Source of the DNA: Rostratula benghalensis
Taxonomy: Eukaryota > Chordata > Aves > Charadriiformes > Rostratulidae
Assembly: GCA_013399305.1 (NCBI GenBank)
Contig: VXAI01000096.1
Location: 1,322,958 to 1,386,957 of the forward strand
Direction of reading: 5' to 3'
DNA: 64,000 bases
Shown: one piece after another, positions 36,688 to 49,384 of the stretch
How the letters are laid out: each line of letters opens with the position of its first letter
Position numbering within the stretch: the first letter of the stretch is position 1
The notes under the pieces: model-generated
The model's database searches: none
Told to the model about the DNA's origin: nothing
The model's input: only the letters and a program-made list of their open reading frames with translations
Position numbers and translations under genes: made by a program

Positions 36688-39600
36688 CTAAATTGAAAAA
36701 CAAAGGGGTAAAATTAAGTGTATACAGTTGAGTCTATGAGGCCCTACCTGGTACGTCTAGGGTACAATAGAATACAATAAATTGTCAGATACTGGAAGTT
36801 AAAAGATGAACACAGTGACAGGGCCCAGCCACTATATCCAGTGAGAAATGCTGAAAAAGACAACTAGTTTGGGGAAAATACTAGACATAGGCTTAATTCT
36901 TAGAGGGTGTTTCAGTAGTATTTGTGACAGCAGTGAAGTAGTTAAGTGAACCAATGCTGAAGAACAAAGTTAATTCTGCTTCTAAGTCTATGAGTTGAGG
37001 TGTTGTCTGTTTGCACAAGAGGTCTCTGAAGCATCTGTACACACATCCTCCAGCTACTGCTTTATGAATCCTGCAATTTTCTGTGTGAGGCTGCAAACCT
37101 CTGTAATTCACTGTCTTTCCCTACACGTGCACGTTCAGCAACTTCTCTTAGTGCCAGTGATGGGGTTTGCCAGGGAAATTCAGCTGTCTTAAAGCACAGA
37201 ACTGCTTCTTCCAAACACAGGCATTTCAGAGTACCACCCCCCCAAATCAACACCTTGAGGCCACATTCCCACAGCTACAGCACCTCAGACTGTACCTGTC
37301 CCTCAACAAGGCTGTCCTTTAACATTATTTGCCTGTTGTTTTAGGACCCTTGAATTGATGAATTTTTCAGATGGCTGTAATATGTGGAACTTCAAAAAGT
37401 GTTAAACCCACTCAGTTTCAGCACCCAGGACTGACAATAACTTCCTTCCTCTGACTATGGTTCTTACACAGTCTCTAATTTTGCTCACTTAGCAAAGAGC
37501 ACGGAGACTAATGTATCCTTAGAGCCTTCCATCACATCACATCTCTCTGCCTAACCACTTAGGACTCCCAAAAGCTTAAGGCAGCAGCCACTTGAAAAAT
37601 ATGAGAAAAGCAGTCCTTTATCAGCCAAGAGACCAAGTATCTGAGGTCTCCTGTCCATCACTGCCTGCAGTTATGGAGCTTGTTCTGGTCTAAGATGAAG
37701 AGTTTTCCATGGACAAGCTGTCAGCCCCCTTCTCACACACCCTGGGCACAACTGCTGATGCCTTTGTGTCACGGTGTTTGACTTTACACACCGAGCTGGT
37801 TGCAGCCTACACAAACATGACAAAATGGACTGTCCCTGGAAATGCTACCCCAGAGACACAATTGCTGGGGTTTTATTTTACTGGTAGTAAACTGAAAGAA
37901 GTAGAAAATTTAATTCTCTTAGCATTTCACCTTTACTTGTCTGAAGAAGAGGAGGGATTCCCGTGGTGTCTTACACAATTCAGCCCATGTGACAGAGGGC
38001 AGCAAAGCTGACAGGATGCAATGGTTTCTCCATCCTCCCTTGCCTGCATGGCACCTTCCACCATCCTTTCTTCTGACATCTGTGAGAATCTGGAGTGTAG
38101 ACAATTAGTTACTAATGTGAAGAGGCTGCCAGAGCTGTTATAGGATTGTTAGTACTACTGAAAACAAAATAATTTGCATCAAGGATTAATGAAGAAAGCA
38201 CTGAACAGATACACCTGAAGTCACTTCCAGATCCCACATCATAGCCCAGACTGAAAATTATGTCAGAGTTTCAGTGTAACTGAACTGCTATAGGGGTTTG
38301 CATGTTTCTGCAACTGCATTCTCCTGGGATTACTTGGTCATGCATTATTATGCTATTCTAAGCAGACAATATTGAAAATACTCTGTTAGGTTGCTTTTTT
38401 GTTATGTTTTTGCTGTTATGTAAAGGAAGCATTTGTTTGCCCTTCCCTAAGACATTTTCTTTCCTGCTCCAAGTTTGTTAATTGAGTGTTACCAATTTTA
38501 CTTGTAGATGAGTTTGGAATATCAAAAGAGTATCTGATATCTGTCAGCAGAACTGTGCCTGTTCTCAAAAATCACTGTGACATACTATCAGTGACACCTT
38601 TAACTTCTCTGCCTTGCTAAGGTCCCAGGTAAAAGCTACATATTTAAGAAAGCTTTGGGGGACTAGGATATTGTCCCACGCTAAAATACAGCCATCTGGT
38701 AGCAATTAGACGTGCCAATAATTACTGGAGCTGAGTGAACTGGGAAGACGTAAACAGGGGCTTGTAAACGCCTCCTCCGTTTGTCACAGCAGAGCACCAT
38801 ATAGATATATTGGCCCCACGGAGGCAGGGGAGTGGCAGTACTTCTCCTGTCACAAATTACCCATTTAACTCACTTCAGGGTCTGGTTGACCCACAGGGTC
38901 TGCTCCCAGGGCTGTGGTGTGTGGTGTTCACAGCATTTCTGCCGTGCCCAAGACTCCCAGCCTTCTAACTATAATCACAGGAATTCTACCATAATTGTTT
39001 TTTAAAACCCAACCCTGTACGGATGCCCTGGCACACAGAGGAGACACTGCTCTATCTTCACAGCTTTGGAAGACTCCCCAGCATGATGGATCCTCAGGGG
39101 AGCAGTTACATCAGGTGTTTGCAAATACCTGAGCTATATAACTACCTGCACACGGGTGGGAGACAGGGGCTTCTGTACAGCTGTGGGCATGAGGCAGCTG
39201 AGCAGGACAAACTGCACTGCGTTGTGTGTGTATGACACCAACTGGCCACAGACAGTGTCATTGTCCCAAACCCCTTGGGAGGCTGGAGGATGTGATGGTG
39301 GGTAAAGAGTTTGTGTGTAGCTGTGTGGCTTTCAGGGGCTAAGGTGCTCCTCTGTTCATCTAAAGCTTAGATGACCAGGACAAAGCCCGACAGCTCTAGA
39401 TTTTGAGGGTGTGACTTGAGTCAGAGTGAAGCAATGGAAAATGGAAAAACAGAATTCAGACTCTTCACATGTGCCCTCCCACCATGGAGAGGGAAGTGCC
39501 CAGCAGGTCCACCTGAACATCCCAGTTTCAGATGGAAGGATGAAAACACAGGTCCATATTGCAATTTACTAAGGTCTGAAACAGAGAGATGTATTAATCA

Positions 39601-41646
39601 AACTTTTAACAAAGTTTAAAAACTATGGTAAGTCCTGGCCATACTCTATGCCTTTAAGTCACCTTTAATGGAGTGATTCAGCTCAAGGTTAAACAAACTT
39701 GCTGGCAAAGCAAATAGCTGCAGATTCCATTTTGCCAGCTACTCAGTAGTTTACTGGGGTACTCCAGTGCTCAGACACAAACAAGACAGAAACAGTCCAG
39801 GCTTTGCAGGGTTCACCATATTCTCCCCAGGCCTGAGATTTGATGCTCTTGTGCTGCTCAACACATATGTGAGATCCACAGCACCTGCCATAGCTAAGCT
39901 GAGTATTTCAGCAGCTCATCCTCCTCCCAGACCACGTAAAACTTTCCAAGCTTGAGCAATTTTCAAAAATTCATCTCGGATCTAGCTAAATACAATGTGT
40001 CACATTTTCATTTTGACACCACAAGATGCCTGGCCCTGACACACTACGAGATGAAACCGCTTTTCTGAGTAGAGTTTCACTCTGAATTTTTGCAGGTGGA
40101 GACCCAAGGATATTTTTACACAGTGGAAACTAAGTAAATTAGAGTCGTAGGGGTGAGTCTGCTGGGCTGTACAAGGCTCCAATGAGCCTTGATGTTTAAT
40201 AATTTCACTGCCATTATTCAAAGGAAACTGTGCTGCAAATTCCAGCTAATCCAACTCAAATGCAGAGTATATGCGTGGACCATCTCTCACCTTAATAAGC
40301 AAAATATTGACTGCAGGGACTTTTGTAACCTTGGGGGAAAAAAAGTGCACAGGAAATGCTACAGGGAAGAACACTGGCCATGGAAAAGGCCTCACTGGAA
40401 ATGTCCACGATCTGATCTGCCTCATATATAAACCAGTGATCTCAGCTGGGCTTTGCAAGCACTGTCCACTCACGAGAAAGAGCACAGCTCCTTCTTGTCT
40501 GAACCTCTTTGACAAATCCCTTTTGATTCAGTCCTCTAGGAAGTGAGCACCTCTAAGACGATTTGCTTATGCTGCTTTGTCAGCAAGGCTCTCAGGTTAT
40601 GGAAATTTCAGCTGTCAATCAATAAAGTAGAACTTGCCTATCTTTGAAAATGAAAGAACTCAAAGCAAATCACACTGTACTCAACTAGATATAAATATTT
40701 GTGTTGGATTGCATGTAATACCACCAGCAACAACAAATGGGTGAGAGAAATATATCAGGTGAGGATTTTTATAATTTTCAAAGCTATTTCTAACACAGTG
40801 ATACTTTTGTTGGCAACTTATTTAACAGGTTAAGAAAAAAGGTGAATAAAACTCAACGTTGACAGCTGAGACACCAGTGTTTTTAGCTGATAGGAGTTTG
40901 TAAGGATATATCATGCATCTAACACATGGTCTACATTCCTCCACACACATGTGAGGAAGGCTTTCAGGCTTTCTCACAGCACAGCTCAGCTGGGCAGCCA
41001 CAGAACAGTGAGTAACGACCCAAACTGATACCACTTCTAAAGAGAAAGATGCATATACTGAAAAGACAATCAGATAATCAATGTGAAAACAACTCCTGTA
41101 AGATTTCCAATCAATCAATGATCTTTACTCTTTTCCCGCAGTCCTGTTGGCCTTTATCCAAAACCCTTTTTCCCCAGCACACAGTGTCTATATAAACTAA
41201 ACACTTACTCTTGCCTGTATTCCTGGTCCCCTTCCAAAATGCAGCACAATGATTAATAATGGGCTGTCCAGCCCTCTATTCTTGTTAAAAATAACTTTAT
41301 AGTAGCTTTAAACCTAAAATACAAGTTCTGCAAAAACCTAGAGTGTTTGCACAAAATTCTGAAAAAAACCCTTCCATATATTTAGTACCACCTCTTGAAA
41401 AGATGGAGAAATAACTTTATAGTAGCTTTAAACCTAAAATACAAGTTCTGCAAAAACCTAGAGAGTTTGCACAAAATTCTGAAAAAAACCCCCTCCATAT
41501 ATTTAGTACCACCTCTTGAAAAGATCAGCCAAACCTGGAAATGCAGATAACTGGAGACACTTCTCAGTCTGGAAGGCAGCAACTACACACATGGAAGGCT
41601 CAGCTTCGTGGATGGTGAGACTCAAATCATCTTTGCTTGGCCTTAC
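36688..41646 (-). other. Intron of the minus-strand gene
   Basis: No exon or element of note was found until the tandem duplication at 41289. A patch near 38670-38780 has mixed homeodomain/E-box-like motifs (CAATTAG, CATCTG, AATAATTA) and looks like conserved non-coding sequence, but nothing here proves it. Confidence 0.45.
41289..41525. repeat. Recent 120-bp tandem duplication
   Basis: Bases 41289-41404 are repeated at 41409-41525 with a period of 120 (121 after a one-base C insertion). I see only a T-to-A change near 41344/41464 and the added C in the AACCC run with its neighbour change. That is about 98 percent identity, so the event is young or the copies are being homogenised. It lies in the last intron, about 120 bases past the donor of the exon at 41707-41647. 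Confidence 0.95.
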
Positions 41647-41707
41647 CAATGAGCTCCATCCCTGACATTTCATGCAGGTCCCACTATCAATGGTCATTGT
41701 GTTGTTC
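41647..41707 (-). CDS. Internal coding exon, unidentified minus-strand gene
   Basis: This 61-base exon lies between the acceptor CCTTGATACAG and a good donor, TTG|GTAAGG. It has one open frame: the first base completes a codon begun in the previous exon, then 20 codons read NNTMTIDSGTCMKCQGWSSL. The CxxC pair (TCMKC) could bind metal or form a disulfide, but a single pair is not enough to say. The other two frames have stops. Start and end phases match the flanking exons at 42894-42809 and 36687-36559. Confidence 0.45.
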
Positions 41708-42808
41708 CTGTATCAAGGTTGGTTGAGATTTTTAAAACAAGAAAATACTGAAGAGAAAACATTTATATGCAAATACTTACATCCATATATATTTACATGT
41801 TTGTACAAGAAAGTTGTTTCCTGCATTAATTAACCCCCCCCTTCTAAACAGACATTGAACATTATAATGGAGAAACGCTTCAAGGAAGGCTTACAAGCAG
41901 AGTTGGTCTCAGTATAAATTAATATTCAATACCAAAAAGACTTTTTTTTTTTTTCAGGAGGTGGTGAAAAAGAAATAATACTTTTAAACTATTCCTCGTC
42001 AGCAAACCCGCATTGAAAACATTCAACCTGTGTTGTTAAAAACCAGCACTTTCATTTTGACCCTTCCAATCTAATTGGTAAGTACTGCCTGCAGATTGAT
42101 ACCCACCATAAATGCAGGAGTCCCATATAGGTCTGCAGGTACCTAATACTCCATATATGTGCTTTCTTTCCCTCCTTTGTAGTCCTCTCTGTTTGAACAC
42201 AGTTTTGTTATTGCTCTGTGAGTGTTTTGTACCCAAAGCATTGGCAGGCACTTGTTCTCTGAGCTTGGCGTGGCCACACTGATTATATTAAAACCCTGAC
42301 AATTTACAAAGTGTTTGGATTCATTTGGTCTATCCAGTTTTGCTGCCCAACAAAAGAGCCCAAATGAATGAATCAATTTTTAAAACAAATACGACTTGAC
42401 AGCAGAGACACAGATTTGTGTGAATGGCAAAAGATGCCTAATTAAGAGCTCTAGGGATGACAAGGCTTTCATTTCTCTAATGAAAAGGAGCTTTGTGAGC
42501 TTCCAAGTGTTCTCCAGCTCCAGCAGAATGGATCTCTTCTCCAGGGAGAAAGAGACAGCTCGTTTTTTAATTCCTTCACTTAGTTATTGTTACCTATTTT
42601 GCTTTCTGTGTGAAACTTGGGTCAAAACTTTGAGGTGACCACCAGTTTCCAAATGCTGAAGCAGATACCTGTAAGGGATGCTTTCAGTTCCCAGGCATTG
42701 TGGAGCAACCATTTCTAAAATCGAACTGGCTCACTGTGTCCCCTAACAGCCTGCCTAAAACACCTGGTATTTTCTCTCTAAAAAATGCAAAAGATCCCAA
42801 TTCTTTAC

Positions 42809-42894
42809 TGTGTGTGTTCCAGTTGTGATGGCAACACTGTTTCTGGATATAAATAAACTTGATTTGCCAAGCACATCGGTCTCCCTATTGTCTT
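42809..42894 (-). CDS. Internal coding exon, unidentified minus-strand gene
   Basis: A strong acceptor (CTGTATATTTTTATTGCAG) is followed by 28 codons starting KTIGRPMCLANQVYLYPE and ending PSQLEHT, plus two bases before the donor ACACA|GTAAAG. The phases (start 0, end 2) fit both neighbours. An alternative donor at 42764 (CAG|GTGTTT) with a different frame also stays open (it includes LFISRNSVAITTG), so the exon end and frame are less certain than for the other exons. In the frame used here, reading past GTAAAG meets TAA at once, as expected at a true donor. Confidence 0.4.
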
Positions 42895-45160
42895 CTGCAA
42901 TAAAAATATACAGAATATAAAATGCAAGGTTAATAGGCAGGATTGCATCAACTATTGCAACTGTTAGATGGAGCCAGCTAGGAGGTGGCTCAAACCAACA
43001 ACAAAGCTTGCTCTGAACACTGCTGCTCATTTGATGTCCCCCACGGGGAAAAAGCAGGGTGTTTCCACATTTGATTACTCCTTGTACAATTAATCTGGGC
43101 TTGCTTAATCCTCACCCACAGTGCGCTACAAGCATCTGGTTTAGAAGTCCATTTGAGTGTTTTAAAAGGTGCTAAAACTGAAGAAAGAGCCCTTAAAGCA
43201 GTTGATTTAATTTTCAATTTTGGTTTGGTTTGGTTTTTTTCAAATCAAGAAGCAGGCCCTTATGCAAAGTGGGGAGGACTTATGGCTGCTTGGGCCTACA
43301 GCCGCAGGACGGTGCAGCAGCAATTACTGCCTCTGCGCGGGGCTTGGGGCAGGCGCCAGGAAAAGCCAAGCTGCTGGGTATCGCCTCCTGGTACTTGCAG
43401 AGTCTTCTAGAAATTGTAATAATATCAGCCCACGGTTTGCAGAGACAATTTAGTTGTACTGCTCCATGAGCAGCTTAACACTGGGGGCAATCTTATTTAC
43501 AGACCTGGGTAAGGCTGGGCTGCCTCTTGGGCCAAGAGAGTGCTTTGAAGTGCCTTCCTAAAGTTATTCTTATTTTTGTAACTGAGGTTGTTCTTTAACC
43601 CTCCATCATTCCTCATTATGCTCTGCCTGCTCAATTCTTTTGCTTTAAAATTAGATTAGTCCAAAATAGCAAGACCCCTTTGTGTCTTAAATGTTCCTTG
43701 GCACACAGCTGGTGAGGTGCACCTGACACTCTTTTACCCAGGAACAGCGCTGTGGGGACCCACAGCAAAGCCTTCAGTGTGGTTGCACCCATGCCAAATC
43801 AGATGTTGCTGAAGAAAATAGGAGCAGAGTTAAAAATTCTTGTGTTCCTCTGAAGAGCCATGATTTAGTGACAATTTAGGACAAGTTACAGATATTAAAT
43901 ATCTGAGTTTAACCTGCCTACAGGAAAGCACACTGTTCTTGTGTGAAATAAATCCCTGCGAAAGAACATCCCAAACTGCATGTTGCCCGCCACGGCATCA
44001 AGCAGCCAGCCAGCCTCAGGCAGAAGAAATATAGGGCAGAGCCTGCTGTAGAGTATTTATATGGTGTGGACATATTAGACCATGCAAGTGAGCAATGCTG
44101 GGCATTTTGTCCATTGCAGCCCATATAGGAAAGGTGGTTCACATCTAATGCTACCTCCTACACCTCTATAGGCACTAGTGGTTTGTACTCTAAGGCTGCC
44201 CTTATTCATGGCCTAGGAGAGAAACATCTCACTTGTGCCTAACATTGAGAAGCAACCAAAAAAGGCAAGGGTGAGAAAAAAAGCATTCCCCCCACGTTTA
44301 AGCAGCACAGCTGCTGAGGCTGCAAACCCCAGCACAGAGCTTAGTGAGCACGTACAAATGCAGCCTCCGTGGGAGCCTGTGCACGACGGTGGATGCTCTG
44401 CATCCAAACAGGGGCAAACCGGCAACTTCTCAAAGGTGCTTTCACCTGGGAGCTCAGTAGAAGACAGAGCGTAGCCTGGTACTCACCTACTTATGAACTA
44501 TTAGAAATAATGAACTTGAAGTATCTCCTTTTTCCTGGCAAACAAAAAGGAAAATCATTTTAACTAAACTGGCTTTAGCAAAACATGAGGAGCTGCTGCC
44601 AGCAATCCAATTTAGGACTTTGCAATTTTTTTTTTTCAGTTCATAACCCTTTGAGTGTACCCATGCACTTAGGCTAACTTTCCGGTGAGTGAGACTGTTT
44701 ATTTCACCCACAATCTTTAAAGCTCAGTGGGAAAAGTTTATGTTTCTTCCCATTTTCTCCACGATAAAAACATCCAGATGGGTAGAAATTCCACAAAATG
44801 GAAGGGAACAAACAGATTTGCTGTCTCAGCTATATGCATACACACACACCTCCCACTGGTAGAGAAAAATAAAAACAAAGGAACCTGCCTATGATTCCAC
44901 TCTCCATATGGAAGTTTTTCGTCAGCTGGACAGGAATAACAACAAATTAACTCTATGCCTCCCAAAATTTGTAAAGATTAAGACTTGCTGCTTTGTGAGC
45001 TGAAATTACAGCATCCATTTTGGTTGAGGGTGAATGTAGTACAGAACTGTATTTCTAAAGTAGAGCCTAATAATCCCTGTTCAAAACCTTAAACATTAGG
45101 TATTTTTGAGTATCTCAGTAAATATATACACTGGAATTTATTAGTAAGAAATACACCAAC

Positions 45161-45228
45161 CTGAATCTGCAACCCCGGAAATCGCGTCTTACAGCTGTTA
45201 CCATCACATCCTGGTTCTGAAATGTAGT
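45161..45228 (-). CDS. Internal coding exon, unidentified minus-strand gene
   Basis: This 68-base exon has a strong acceptor (AATTTTCATTTTGCAG) and a donor, CAG|GTTGGT. With one base (A) from the upstream exon at 54155 it makes AAC (Asn) and then reads YISEPGCDGNSCKTRFPGLQ-IQ, ending on a codon boundary. The short cysteine-containing loop (GCDGNSC) may be exposed. Another frame is also open, but it does not fit the phases of the neighbours. Confidence 0.48.
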
Positions 45229-46349
45229 CTGCAAAATGAAAATTATAGCCAGATTTTCATCTATGTATGTAAATACTTGTAACTTTGAAATAGTGACTTG
45301 CAATTTTCATAATTGCCTCCAAAGCAAAAAAGTTGACAATCATATTAAATAGTATTATTATGATTGTTCCTGTGCTTGGAACACCAAAACCAAACGGAAT
45401 TTAAAATACATCTTGAAAAAGGCCAAAGTGGATTGAATGTGAAAAAAGAAAACCTGAAAAACAGTTTGATTGTAACGAACAGCAATACTTGAGAACAAGT
45501 GAAACTGTTGGGAAAAATGGAGAGCAGCCTCAAAACGCTCCTTTCAGGTTTCATTATAACTATGAATCTCTGCTTGTGCTATCTGGAAGGCTTAATGAGA
45601 GCTGCCAGCATTTCACAGCTAACGTTGGTTGGCTTATGATTCCACACTGAAGAGACATCTTTGCATGCTGTGGCAAACAAGCCAGTGACATTTCAGTAGT
45701 GATGACTGAATTCATGATTTCTCAGGTTGATTTAAATTGAAATCCCGAGTTCAAAGGGTTGTTTTTCAGGGCTAAGTCCCTAAGTTGTAAACCAACATCA
45801 TTTTTTTAAACCACAACAATCAGTCAGACCTTTTCTCCTATAATTCCTGTGCATCCTACCATCACAGCAACCTCCTCTAAGGAAGTTTAGAGAGCGTTTA
45901 GCTTGCTACAGCAAACACGGAAAAAATAGCGCCAAAGAGAGTAAGAAAAAAAGCAGGCTGAATTGATATAGGGCAGTTAATATGAAATAAGAAACTTCCA
46001 TGTGGAAGTTGGCACCAAAAGAATTCAAATCCATTTGGGTATGGAGTGCAAAACACTACAAAGCTCTCCTTGCCTTTTTTCCAGTGTCGCTGGGAATTCA
46101 GTTCACTAAAAGACTGCTTTCCGAGACAGACAAAACACTGGGAAACTAAATGCGGCAGTTCAGGCTTCTTTTACACAGTTGCAGATCTGCGGAGTTAAAT
46201 CCGCGTAAATCACAGGCACAATCCGCTGAATGACCTCCTCCTCCCCCGAGGCAGTGTGCGTGCAGGCGTTTCCACATGGGCTCCTCCCTCCTTTAAGAGC
46301 CATCGAGGCATCTAATTTAAGGGAGCTGATGAGACCACCGGTGCTGCAG

Positions 46350-46363
46350 TCAGTAGATGGCAG
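46350..46363 (+). promoter_or_regulatory. CTCF-like motif
   Basis: TCAGTAGATGGCAG matches CCASYAGRKGGCRS at 13 of 14 positions by eye. The surrounding 46130-46310 region has several CpGs, unlike the rest of the intron, and could be an enhancer or insulator. Binding is inferred. Confidence 0.4.
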
Positions 46364-47500
46364 TTACACCTCTGTGAAAGCCTGACCTCGAAAGAGAGCA
46401 GATGTTAGTCTACAAAAAATGAGCCCATGGAAATGAAATAACACCTAAAAATAAAAAGGAAAAAACCCAGTGACTGAGTTTCCTCCTTTTAAACCCCTTT
46501 GATGCAGATGGGTTGGGTGGAATTTATCTGCTTAGCTAACAAACCATTTGTTCCTTCTGACTTTCTGCTGCTTCTGCTTCAGCAGAGCCCACCTAACCCC
46601 CATGTGAAACCCCACAACTACCGAGTTCTCCAACTCCTATTTTTATTTAGGTCAACCACAGAATTTCATTATTTTTTGACTTTGTAAAACATAACTTTTG
46701 AGCCTAAGGAGTTCTGCCTGCATTCTGTGAACAACGCGTGGCAAAGTCCGACTCGTGTCCCTGTAGTAACCGGAATCTTTTAAACCTGGACAGAATGAGC
46801 TTTAAAAAAGGAAGAGAAATCCCTTGGCTCACAGATCACATAGGCAGGGAAAATCCAGGAGGGCCAAAAGGAAAAATAAAAATAATGAGTGTAGAAAGAA
46901 GCTATTTAGCTTCTTCCAGTATCACAGAGCTCAGCGGGAAGCCTTGGGCTAAAATTAACAGAGAAAAGGTATAGAACTTATTTTTATCTTGAGAAGGCTG
47001 CTTTTTCCTTGTTTCTTCCCCCATACAATCATTCACGGATCATTTAAGAGCACAAAAGGCACTCAGAAGGCTGAAGAGCAACAGTTACTATTTATTTGCT
47101 TCTGACTGAAATTAAGGACTATGGCCTTGCCTCCCAGGGCAGTGTTTTCTTTGATTTTTATATCCACACCCATTTCAACAATCAGCTTTCCAAACAATAC
47201 CTCATGAAAGTACAGGCACTGGGTAATGTTGTAATAAAATGAATGATTTTTAAGTATTTGGCAGACTTTCATTTTCTTCCTGGACTGCTAGTGGAGCGAT
47301 AGTGGACGTTGTTCATGCATCCACGAGAGCCGTGTCCTCCAGGGACAGTTCAGCTCTCCAGCTCAGGCGGTGGCTGAGCCTGCCTGTTCCCTCTTACTCC
47401 TGATGGATAACACTTCCCCGTTGTTTACTTTCAGAGTGAAAAAAAAAAATGTGTACTGTCCTAAGTTCAGGAACAGACTGTAGTGCAAATTATTCATGAG

Positions 47501-47517
47501 CTATGCATTATGCATAG
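47501..47517. repeat. Short hairpin-forming inverted repeat
   Basis: CTATGCA, the loop TTA and TGCATAG form perfect 7-base arms. A TGCAAAT octamer-like site lies about 20 bases to the left. This may be a POU/homeodomain-rich regulatory spot, or chance. Confidence 0.6.
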
Positions 47518-49160
47518 GGCGTTGCAATGGTGAAGAAGAGGAGCTTGCACTATCATAATTGCCTCGTGCAGGCATTTAATCCATATGCAGCCTTATACAT
47601 GGACCACTTAGGGTCTAGTTTCTGCTGTGAATAACATCCAGGCTTTCTGCAGCCCGCAGCAGGGAGCTGTACTGTAACCCTCACTGCCCTGCAACCTGTT
47701 TGGGGCTCTTTTCTTTCCAGCTCAGCTCACCACAGCCCCATCCTGCTGCACCAGTTTGCAGTTTGGCCCCAGGGCTCAACTCCACCATCAGCCCGGTTGC
47801 ATCCCTGCGTAGCAAACACCTTCTAAACAGTTTTCATCAATTAGAGGGAAGCAGCAGAGTTTCCTGCAGGTAATTCTGAGGAATTACTCATCTTTCCAGA
47901 CCTTCCTTTAAGCTGGGCACAGACTGTGGCATTTGGAGCACATTCCACAGCCTTGAGTTCAGATGTTGCAATCAGGCATCCAAGGGGGCTGAGCATCAAG
48001 AACTTCCAACCGTTTGGCCTTAGGAGGGTTGTGATGTGAAATTGTCTTTCACCTGTACGTTACGCTGAGCTTGATTTCAGCATTCAGAAGACGGAACTTT
48101 TTTTAAAATGGACAATAAAAGTGCTTTTTCTTTTCTTGTTCTTTTCCAAGTATGTTTTACCAAGCATGGTTACACACACACAGGGTTGCCGGCAACAATG
48201 AGCAGCGGTTGGAATTTCCCCTTGAGTGCATAAAAGCAGTGATTGAGGAAGTAGCTAATCACGATAGCAAACGAACGTATTGTCAGGGGAAACAAATCTT
48301 TTGGAGGTTTCTAAAGCAGTATTTCATGCGGTGTAGTCCTCGTTTACTCCTTGCACTTCTGCCCTGCTGGGTCAGAACATAAAGCTCCCTTCAGTGCTCA
48401 CCAAAACATTTGAGTTTTACTAAAACCAAACGCCCAAGTAAAGGCTTTTTCCTTTTCTCAGGAACTGTCATTTCTTATGAAAAGCAGAAAGCGCCCACCA
48501 AAGTTTGTATTTCAGTAAGAATTCCCTTTCCCAGTGGAAAGAGCAGGTTCAAGCTGAATTTAAGCAATGCTTTTCCCTTGGCAGTGACCTGATATGCTAT
48601 AAAACCACCTTACTTGGGCTATTTTTCTGTCAACAGGAAGAGATGAAAAAATGTTCTTTGTGGACACAGTCATCTTTTTCTGGACAGAATTTCCAATAGT
48701 ACAAGCCCTTTTACTAGCTTATTTGTTTAAAGGATAGGCAGGGCTGTCCAGTACTAACAGACCCTTATCTGTTCAGCACAGTCCAGTTTCTCAAATGTGA
48801 GAAAGCAATTAATTTTATGGTAAAACATAAGAGTGTAAAAATCTTGAGATTATGACATTTCATGCTCATTTATGCTTCATTACAGGCAGACTATAACATT
48901 AAAAGCAAAAAACTTTCCTTGCCGATCACCAGTCCTACAAATCAGGTGCAAACATCTACCTACACAAGCCCAGCACAACCAGCCTCCAAATGCACATGAA
49001 GAACAATGTATTTTTCTCCTTTCCATGCCAACTTTGTCTCCCAGGAAAACGAAAAAAAAATATTTTCTCCATCTTGTTTCTAGCACTGTAGCAAGAGCAA
49101 TGAAGAGAGCAGAAAGTACCTCAAATGTAACGCCTGTTATATAGTCTTGACAGTCATAAC

Positions 49161-49384
49161 AAGTTCCATCTAAACATGAGGAGGAACTTCTTCACTTTGA
49201 GGGTGAGAGAGCACTGGAAGAGGCTGCCCAGAGAGGTGGTGGAGTCTCTGGCTCTGGAGACATTCAAAACATGCCTGGACACATTCCTGTGTGACCTGCT
49301 CTGGGTGGACCTGCTTTGCCAGGGGGTTGGACTGGATGATCTCCAGAGGTCTCTTCCTACCCTGTATCATGCTGTGATTCTGTA
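49161..49384 (+). mobile_element. CR1 LINE, 3' end only
   Basis: Starts at AAGTTCCATCTAAACATGAG and ends with ATGCTGTG ATTCTGTA at 49384. It is closely similar to the last 225 bases of the copy at 19872-20312, so both belong to the same or a close CR1 subfamily. It is severely 5' truncated, lies antisense to the host minus-strand gene inside an intron, and shows no obvious target-site duplication. Confidence 0.95.
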
